From NCBI GenBank assembly GCA_017512805.1, contig JAFWES010000015.1, positions 30,759-94,758 on the forward strand: DNA of 64,000 nucleotides, in the 5' to 3' direction. Below the pieces are notes generated by a model that searched no databases, was not told the DNA's origin, and saw only the letters and a list, made by a program, of their open reading frames with translations. Within the stretch, counting starts at the first letter, position 1; each line of letters begins with the position of its first letter. The translations under genes and the position numbers were made by a program. Source of the DNA: Clostridia bacterium. Lineage in GTDB: Bacteria; Bacillota; Clostridia; Christensenellales; Aristaeellaceae. Below, piece by piece: positions 59,633-64,000 of the stretch.

Positions 59633-59872
59633 CTACGGGCACTGCCTGTGTTTTGCTCCCGCGGCACTTTTCACTGCCTGGCAGAATTCTTCAGGCAACT
59701 GGGCCTGCGGAGAATGACCGCACCCTTCAATCAGATCTAAAGGTATTTCGCTTTGAACTCCCGAGCTTCTCGCTTAACAGATCGCAAATCTGTCCGATCA
59801 GATTGTTATTCGAGAGTGCTCCAGGTGCTACTCCCGTGATGAGATACACGCAGCACGTCAGCACTCAGGTTT
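59633..59872 (-). pseudogene. C-terminal relic of an alpha/beta hydrolase
   Basis: The minus strand carries two alpha/beta-hydrolase-like pieces in different frames. The first reads VYLITGVAPGALSNNNLIGQICDLLSEKLG. The second reads IPLDLIEGCGHSPQAQLPEEFCQAV, with the typical catalytic histidine of the family (GCGHSPQ), and ends at a stop at 59633. A frame change joins them near 59745, and nothing recognisable precedes them. The region 59484-59984 holds no intact gene; 59873-59984 has no supported signal. Confidence 0.6.
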
Positions 59873-59984
59873 AATGTTCCAGATGCTCCTATCGGCGTCT
59901 ATCCCTGGAGCATGGTACACCGTGCTCTGGTTCCCGAAGGGTGTACCTTCATGGTTTACCATTTCCGGAAATGTTGAAAATGTG

Positions 59985-60989
59985 TTATGTCTGCAGTGAT
60001 TCATACCAATCGACAGCACGTTTTGTCCAACCGGCCATACACATGCCGGATCCGTCCGCAAAGCCATGTCCGCCGTCAGGTCCGATCTCCAGCCGACAGG
60101 GGATGTGAAGTGCCTCCAGTTTCCGGGCGAGCGTCCTGGAATGCTCAGGGTTTACCAGTTCATCTCCCGCCGCAAGAAAGAAAGCGCAGGGAGGAAATCC
60201 TTCCGCATGTTCCGGAATCTCATAAGCTGTATTCATCGCTTCCCAGACAGAGCAACCGTACAGCCGGATGTCATTACGGCGGTCTTCATCCGTATCCGTT
60301 GCCGGGGTATCACCGGAGACATCAAGCTTCAGACTGATAAACGGATATACCGGAAAGCTTGCCCTGGGTTTGGGCAGACCAAAGGAGGGATATCCCTTTT
60401 CCGTATTCCACAGGCTGATCAGGTAACCGCCGGCTGAGAAGCCGCAGGTGATATAACGATCAGGACACACATGAAAATGCAGCGCCTCTTTTCGGATCAG
60501 CTGTAAGGCTCGTGAGAAGTCCTTCAGATCCTTCTCCAACAGTTTATGATCTCCCGTCACCTGATAAGTCAGAATGAAAACATGATAACCATAATGGTTA
60601 AACTGTGCTCCAATCGGCCATCCCTCCGTCAGATTCCAGACGTTCACAAAGCCTCCCCCGGGGACAAGAAGAATATAGGGCCTTTCATCTGCTTTCGGAT
60701 CATCGGATGGAAACCAGACCAGGCTGACGCCCCTGCGGGCTTCATCTTCCCTGCATTCCTCCTCGCTGTACAGCGGATAATACCAGTCACCGGTTCGGGC
60801 TGCATGATAGAGACGATCCATCCCCAGTACTATTTCACCGGAAAAGAAGTGCTCTTCCCGGAGCTGCTTTAGCGTTTTATTCCACAGATCTTCCTGACTC
60901 AGATCCCTGTTTCGGATCGCGTCTTTTGCGATCCTGTCGATTTCCGGAGCGCTCAGAAGGCTGCCCAGTGTGCTGTTTTCATATGTCAA
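59985..60989 (-). CDS. Alpha/beta hydrolase (esterase/lipase-like)
   Basis: A 334-residue hydrolase. YILLVPGGGFVNVWN is the oxyanion-hole region, CGFSAGGYLISLW has the nucleophile serine, FLAAGDELVNPEHSR the acid, and PDGGHGFADG the histidine. It resembles BD-FAE-type acetyl xylan esterases and kynurenine formamidase-like proteins, plausible for hemicellulose deacetylation. An N-terminal 70-residue helical extension is present. It starts with TTG at 60989, preceded by AGGAGG at 8 bases; no ATG fits. It uses the same strand as the relic downstream. Confidence 0.87.
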   Translation of the reverse strand: MTYENSTLGSLLSAPEIDRIAKDAIRNRDLSQEDLWNKTLKQLREEHFFSGEIVLGMDRLYHAARTGDWYYPLYSEEECREDEARRGVSLVWFPSDDPKADERPYILLVPGGGFVNVWNLTEGWPIGAQFNHYGYHVFILTYQVTGDHKLLEKDLKDFSRALQLIRKEALHFHVCPDRYITCGFSAGGYLISLWNTEKGYPSFGLPKPRASFPVYPFISLKLDVSGDTPATDTDEDRRNDIRLYGCSVWEAMNTAYEIPEHAEGFPPCAFFLAAGDELVNPEHSRTLARKLEALHIPCRLEIGPDGGHGFADGSGMCMAGWTKRAVDWYESLQT

Positions 60990-61044
60990 TGTGATGACCT
61001 CCTATCATGACCTGTGTTCGGAAAAAACAGTATTGAGCAGGAAA

Positions 61045-61980
61045 TTACACGGTCATTAAACGGTTCAGCAATTCTGCCACCAGTCCCGAATCTGTCATCA
61101 GCGATATTCCAAAGCACTTCTTTCCTGCGTCCTTGATGGACGCACCTATATGATACGCGGTACTGCCATCAAGAATGATGAACCGATCATGGAACACCTG
61201 CGTTTTTTTCACTGTCAGTGTCGGGTACTGCGCGTTGAAATTGGCAGCATCGGTATTGGTCAGCTTTGCGCTTGCGTAGGTGAAGATTTTTACATCGACA
61301 CCTATCTTTTTCTTGGCCAATATATTCAGAGTATCGACATCAACGTAGCCATCAATCAGAATAATTTCCTTCTTTGCTTTCCGAATAATGGAAGTGATCA
61401 GACTGAAAGCGTCATAAATCTGACCATCGAAGAATATTTTCTGTTCGGATTCCTCATGATCCTCGATGTATCGAAAAACTCTTTCGAATTTTTCATCTGA
61501 AGACTTTTGGTATTCCATTTGTTTCAGTTCTACGGTATTTAACCGTTCAAACAAGGCTGCATTATTTGCCAGAAAGTGTCGCATCGCTACAAACTCGTTC
61601 ATGATGCGAATACTTACATCTATGGCTGTCTCACTGTTCAAAACAGCTGACAGCATTGCAATTCCGCCTTCTGTATAAGCATATGGCAGATATCGGCGAC
61701 CGCCATGCTCTTCCTTTGAGGTTGCAACTTGCGACCTCAACTCATCGTTTTCTTCTTTTGTCAGTTGAAAACAAAATGATTCCGGAAACCGTGACAGATT
61801 CCTTTTTACACGCTCGTTCAGACGCTTGGTTTCCACTTGATAGAGTAGCGCCAGATCACTGTCCAGAATAACCTGCTGACCGCGAATAATGTGAATCATG
61901 CCTCGGATTTCCAAGTGATCCGCTTGGATGTTTCCCCGGTTTTGCAGGAAGGTTGGAAGCACATTTCTCTGACCATTCAT
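61045..61980 (-). CDS. ORF6N-domain protein with C-terminal PLD-like region
   Basis: A 311-residue DNA-binding-type protein. The ORF6N domain covers about residues 28-140 (IIRGQQVILDSDLALLYQVETKRLNERVKRN, FPESFCFQLTKEE, YLPYAYTEGGIAMLSAVL). A helical linker follows, then a second domain with IILIDGYVDVDTLNIL and HDRFIILDG, the half-motif of phospholipase D-like proteins (H-D-R replacing H-x-K). ORF6N proteins occur in phages and mobile elements; function is unclear. ATG at 61980 follows GGGTGGAAATAG. A palindrome resembling an operator occurs just upstream and again inside the gene. AT content is higher than in neighbouring genes. Confidence 0.88.
   Translation of the reverse strand: MNGQRNVLPTFLQNRGNIQADHLEIRGMIHIIRGQQVILDSDLALLYQVETKRLNERVKRNLSRFPESFCFQLTKEENDELRSQVATSKEEHGGRRYLPYAYTEGGIAMLSAVLNSETAIDVSIRIMNEFVAMRHFLANNAALFERLNTVELKQMEYQKSSDEKFERVFRYIEDHEESEQKIFFDGQIYDAFSLITSIIRKAKKEIILIDGYVDVDTLNILAKKKIGVDVKIFTYASAKLTNTDAANFNAQYPTLTVKKTQVFHDRFIILDGSTAYHIGASIKDAGKKCFGISLMTDSGLVAELLNRLMTV
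61716..61740. promoter_or_regulatory. Palindrome inside the ORF6N gene
   Basis: A 25-base imperfect palindrome with half-sites TTGAGGTTGCAA and TTGCGACCTCAA, near-identical to the palindrome upstream of the gene. It encodes the LRSQVATS segment of the protein. Confidence 0.6.
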
Positions 61981-62008
61981 CTGCTATTTCCACCCGTTAT
62001 GATTGATT

Positions 62009-62054
62009 CTTGAGGTCGCAAATTGCGACCTCAAGCGGCTGCGACCTCAAGCGG
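62009..62054. promoter_or_regulatory. Palindrome plus extra half-site upstream of the ORF6N gene
   Basis: CTTGAGGTCGCAA and its inverted partner form a 27-base palindrome (62009-62035), symmetric except at the centre. A further direct copy of GCGACCTCAAGCGG follows at 62041-62054. It ends 29 bases before the ATG and is a likely binding site for an autoregulator. Confidence 0.65.
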
Positions 62055-62151
62055 ATTCTATCATGTAATCAGGCTCTGTGTCAATGCTCATCGACAGAAG
62101 AATCACCAGAGAATGGGTGTGAACAGTTCGGAGCATCCGAACTGTTCATAG

Positions 62152-62280
62152 TTGAATTCCATCGAGATTTCCCAGATTCTGCTCTCCCTGGGCGGCTGGA
62201 AAAGGGCGGAGGCCACGACCATGACCCGCTGGGGAAAGCAGCGCTATTACGTCAAAGACCTGCCGTATTTCCCCTTTTAG
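62152..62280 (+). pseudogene. C-terminal relic of a phage primase/VapE-like protein
   Basis: An open stretch of 42 codons ending at TAG 62280. It reads IEISQILLSLGGWKRAEATT and then RWGKQRYYVKDLPYF. The composition (Trp-Lys-Arg, then R-W/Y-aromatic end) recalls the last residues of phage-type primase-helicases. There is no start codon or ribosome site, and upstream codons are closed by TAG at 62149. It is best read as the broken end of a gene. The assignment to VapE is only by general look. The gap 61981-62508 otherwise contains the palindromes and an AT-rich hairpin. Confidence 0.4.
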
Positions 62281-62377
62281 TCCTGATTTCTGCCTTGTTT
62301 GGGGCCACTTTCAGGCATTTTCCGTTCCCCTGTTCCGCGCCTGTTCTGCCTCGGTTTATGCCCCAAACCCCTTATAT

Positions 62378-62409
62378 TATATATCTTTTTATACTATAAA
62401 AGATATATA
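62378..62409. repeat. AT-rich perfect hairpin
   Basis: A 12-bp stem TATATATCTTTT with AAAAGATATATA and the loop TATACTAT. It is placed between the primase-like relic and the first small prophage-type gene. It could terminate transcription on either strand or mark an element boundary. Confidence 0.65.
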
Positions 62410-62508
62410 AAAGAACATAGAATAGGTAGTAACAGTATAGAGTAAAAGAGTTATGGGAAAGGGGGGCGGTTGCGTTCTCCGGTTCCGAATTGACTTAAGA
62501 AGGGGGCC

Positions 62509-62622
62509 ATGCGTCCTATGTCATCCCGTAAAGGTAAAGAGCCGGGTATACCGGACGGAGAACGCCGGATGACATTTGCGGATTACCGGAAAAGGGATGC
62601 CGATATAAAACAGCCAAAGTGA
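62509..62622 (+). CDS. Small phage-type protein
   Basis: A 37-residue basic, charged protein (many Arg, Lys, Asp; MTFADYRKRD near its end) starting with ATG behind AAGGGGG. I do not recognise it. It lies 23 bases before the next small gene and points the same way as the prophage module, which supports its being real, but its size leaves doubt. Confidence 0.45.
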   Translation: MRPMSSRKGKEPGIPDGERRMTFADYRKRDADIKQPK

Positions 62623-62645
62623 CCGGAAAAGGAGGAAATACAGTC

Positions 62646-62879
62646 ATGGACGGATATCAGGCGCTGGCCGAAGCAATCATCGCACAGGCGGCCATGGACT
62701 ACCTGGAGGCGATGCGTGTGATTCGCGACTATCCGGACGCCAAGGGGGCCATGAAGGAGATCCGGCGGATCGAACGGTTCATTCATTCTGCCTGGTTTGG
62801 CGTGCTGACAAAGGTCGACCCGGATTATCTGATCGGCCAGATGCGGGTGCTGGGCGGGAGCCGACCGTCGCCACTGTAG
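62646..62879 (+). CDS. Small phage-type protein
   Basis: A 77-residue, mostly helical protein (ALAEAIIAQAAMDYLEAMRVIRDYP, then a basic helix and WFGVLTKVDPDYLIGQMRVL). The KVDPDYLIGQMR tail with small size is typical for phage or ICE genes next to a sigma-like activator, where similar hypothetical proteins are common. No function is known. ATG at 62646 follows AAAAGGAGG. The GC content returns to the chromosomal average here. Confidence 0.7.
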   Translation: MDGYQALAEAIIAQAAMDYLEAMRVIRDYPDAKGAMKEIRRIERFIHSAWFGVLTKVDPDYLIGQMRVLGGSRPSPL

Positions 62880-62982
62880 GGCGTTCGCTGAAGGCAAAAG
62901 GAAGGTGACCGCCTCAACCGAAACAAGCACAGCCTCTGCCCCAAATTTTTACCCAGAACCCAAGGAAGGAAGGAATACGCGT

Positions 62983-63528
62983 ATGGCAGCCATGGAAAAC
63001 GACAATGAGTATACCAGTCGGGCAAAAACTTATCTCCAGGCGGTCATCCGAGCGGAAAACCGCTTCCGGACCCGTTCCCTTTACCGTAAGCGCCTACAGG
63101 ATATGGCGAAAGACGTCTCCGCCGGCGCCGTCGGCGCCGTTGGAGATGGTTACCTCTTCGTCCCGCAGGACCTCCGGGGCCGCCTCGCAGACCTGGACCG
63201 GGAGCTGAAGGAGGACCTGGCCCACCTGCAGACCCTGCGGGAGCAGACCTGGGACCTGCTTTCCCAGCTTTCGCATCCAAAGGCCCAGCAATTGCTGGAG
63301 GACTTCTACTTTCACGATACGCCCATTCACGTCATCGCCGCCCAAACCAACTACAGCGAGCGGTACGTCTATCGCCTGAAGGCCCAAGCCTTGCGGGAGC
63401 TGGGAAAGCTGCTGCTGGATCACGCGATCGAAGATACTCAGTATGATGGTCATGAATCATTTGGAGTCAGTTGTGTGAATGCCTGCAGGAAGGAGAAGAA
63501 ACCTTCACCTATTTCAAACCATCGGTAG
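62983..63528 (+). CDS. Phage sigma-like transcription factor (DUF1492/ArpU type)
   Basis: A 181-residue protein. A helical N-terminal half (KTYLQAVIRAENRFRTRSLYRKRLQDM) leads to a region 4-like helix-turn-helix (QQLLEDFYFHDTPIHVIAAQTNYSERYVYRLKAQALRELGKLL). This architecture belongs to the DUF1492/RinA/ArpU group that turns on late genes of prophages in Firmicutes. ATG at 62983 is preferred over an upstream start since AAGGAAGGAA precedes it. The C-terminal 35 residues after the helix-turn-helix are polar with no clear fold. Confidence 0.82.
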   Translation: MAAMENDNEYTSRAKTYLQAVIRAENRFRTRSLYRKRLQDMAKDVSAGAVGAVGDGYLFVPQDLRGRLADLDRELKEDLAHLQTLREQTWDLLSQLSHPKAQQLLEDFYFHDTPIHVIAAQTNYSERYVYRLKAQALRELGKLLLDHAIEDTQYDGHESFGVSCVNACRKEKKPSPISNHR

Positions 63529-63590
63529 CGGATGCCGAAACCGTCTCCGTCGGCGATGCCTTGTATGAGACGCTGGGCGGACGGAGCTGA
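63471..63590 (+). CDS. Possible small overlapping phage ORF
   Basis: Thirty-nine codons from a TTG with GGAG four bases before it, overlapping the end of the sigma-like gene in another frame. It encodes an acidic peptide (QEGEETFTYFKPSVADAETVSVG). The coding look is reasonable and it fills the gap, but a frameshift in the longer gene or chance would explain it as well. Confidence 0.28.
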   Translation: MCECLQEGEETFTYFKPSVADAETVSVGDALYETLGGRS

Positions 63591-63690
63591 TCCGGAAGGT
63601 TCCAGAACCCTTAGGCAGCGAGATGCCCCAGGCCTCTGGCTGGATGCCAGGAACGAGGGGCAAATATGGAAGAAGAGCGAGGTCAAACAA

Positions 63691-64000
63691 TTGGACAATT
63701 CTTTAGGCTTTGGGCCGGAGGCTCTGTGGATCACCCTGGGAACCCTGGCCGCGATCGCGGCGCTGGCGCTCCTGATCCTGCAGCTGATCCGTCATATTCG
63801 GGATCTGCGGGAGCCTTCCGTCAATGACGCGAGGGGACTCCAGGAGCGGCTGCGGGCGGATCATGAACGGCTGACCACCCTGGAGCGGGCCACGGAGCGG
63901 CAGGAAGAGGAACTCAAGCTTATCCTACGGGCGCAGATCGTCCTCATGCACCATATCGTGGACGGAAACGGGGTGGAGAACCTGAAAGCCATGCAGCGCC
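63691..64000 (+). CDS. Partial phage membrane protein with coiled coil, runs off right edge
   Basis: The first 103 codons of a protein starting with TTG (AGCGAGG lies about eight bases upstream). Residues 10-29 are one hydrophobic span (ALWITLGTLAAIAALALLILQL). A long charged helix follows (RLRADHERLTTLERATERQEEELKLILRAQIVLM), probably a coiled coil. Such one-span coiled-coil proteins occur among holin-like and tail-associated phage products. An overlapping reading from ATG 63666 gives less protein-like sequence. The right end is outside the window. Confidence 0.5.
   Translation, partial: MDNSLGFGPEALWITLGTLAAIAALALLILQLIRHIRDLREPSVNDARGLQERLRADHERLTTLERATERQEEELKLILRAQIVLMHHIVDGNGVENLKAMQR

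Noticed and set aside
1-64000. tRNA, rRNA, CRISPR arrays and common riboswitches
   Set aside because: None recognised while reading both strands; spaced identical repeats of CRISPR type are absent. A covariance-model scan would be needed to be certain.

Overview
The window is a chromosomal segment of a GC-rich (by eye well above 50 percent) Gram-positive, probably anaerobic gut or rumen clostridium. The indications are a Soj/Spo0J pair, a SpoIIE-type phosphatase relic, LplB/YtcP/YtcQ-type sugar transport, a GH94 phosphorylase, a domain-permuted GH3 enzyme, LuxS, and sigma-A promoters with 17-base spacers. An uncultured Clostridia lineage of the Aristaeella/Christensenellales type would fit, but I cannot place it more exactly from sequence alone.

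Layout. 0-6.6 kb: small membrane proteins, an Old Yellow Enzyme family oxidoreductase, a YczE/YitT-like protein sitting on the ruins of a SpoIIE phosphatase gene, a PPC-domain protein, an SDR and a MATE exporter. 6.7-18.5 kb: a long, tightly packed minus-strand run. Read in the direction of transcription it is parA, parB, a sugar transferase, a split transketolase, LicD, a WalJ-like hydrolase, an ABC-F ATPase, an unassigned P-loop kinase, a GH13_18 phosphorylase and an SLC13/ArsB-type carrier. 18.5-24.5 kb: a metal ABC transporter sharing a divergent promoter with parA, a long-form prs, and a membrane-anchored HtrA protease with an OmpR-type tandem site in its promoter. 24.5-30.8 kb: a MacB-type ABC exporter operon with a TlpA-like thioredoxin and a beta-lactamase-fold hydrolase, then a Cof-type HAD phosphatase.

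31-41.6 kb: glycan metabolism. It holds a GH94 phosphorylase, galE, a sugar nucleotidyltransferase, a polyprenyl glycosylphosphotransferase, an AEC carrier, and a coupled trio of a GH63-like glucosidase and two membrane proteins. 41.6-50.2 kb: a sugar-uptake locus with two permeases, a soluble-type binding protein, a paralogous lipoprotein binding protein, a membrane-bound AraC-type sensor-regulator and a GH43 enzyme. The second binding protein and the sensor have their own promoter and a leader hairpin. 50.2-59 kb: a HAD phosphatase, a secreted transglutaminase-like protein, the permuted GH3, a GNAT, a MalY/PatB lyase next to luxS, and a P1 peptidase. 59-64 kb: a decaying accessory zone with a cysteine-rich small protein, a broken hydrolase, an intact esterase, an ORF6N/PLD-like protein with a palindrome inside and in front of its gene, a primase-like relic, an AT-rich hairpin and the left flank of a prophage or similar element that runs off the right edge.

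Non-coding structure includes a three-copy dispersed palindromic element, a duplicated promoter-leader unit, a duplicated leader in front of the sugar ABC operon and a 54-base tandem repeat. No tRNA, rRNA, CRISPR array, riboswitch or good parS site was recognised by eye.
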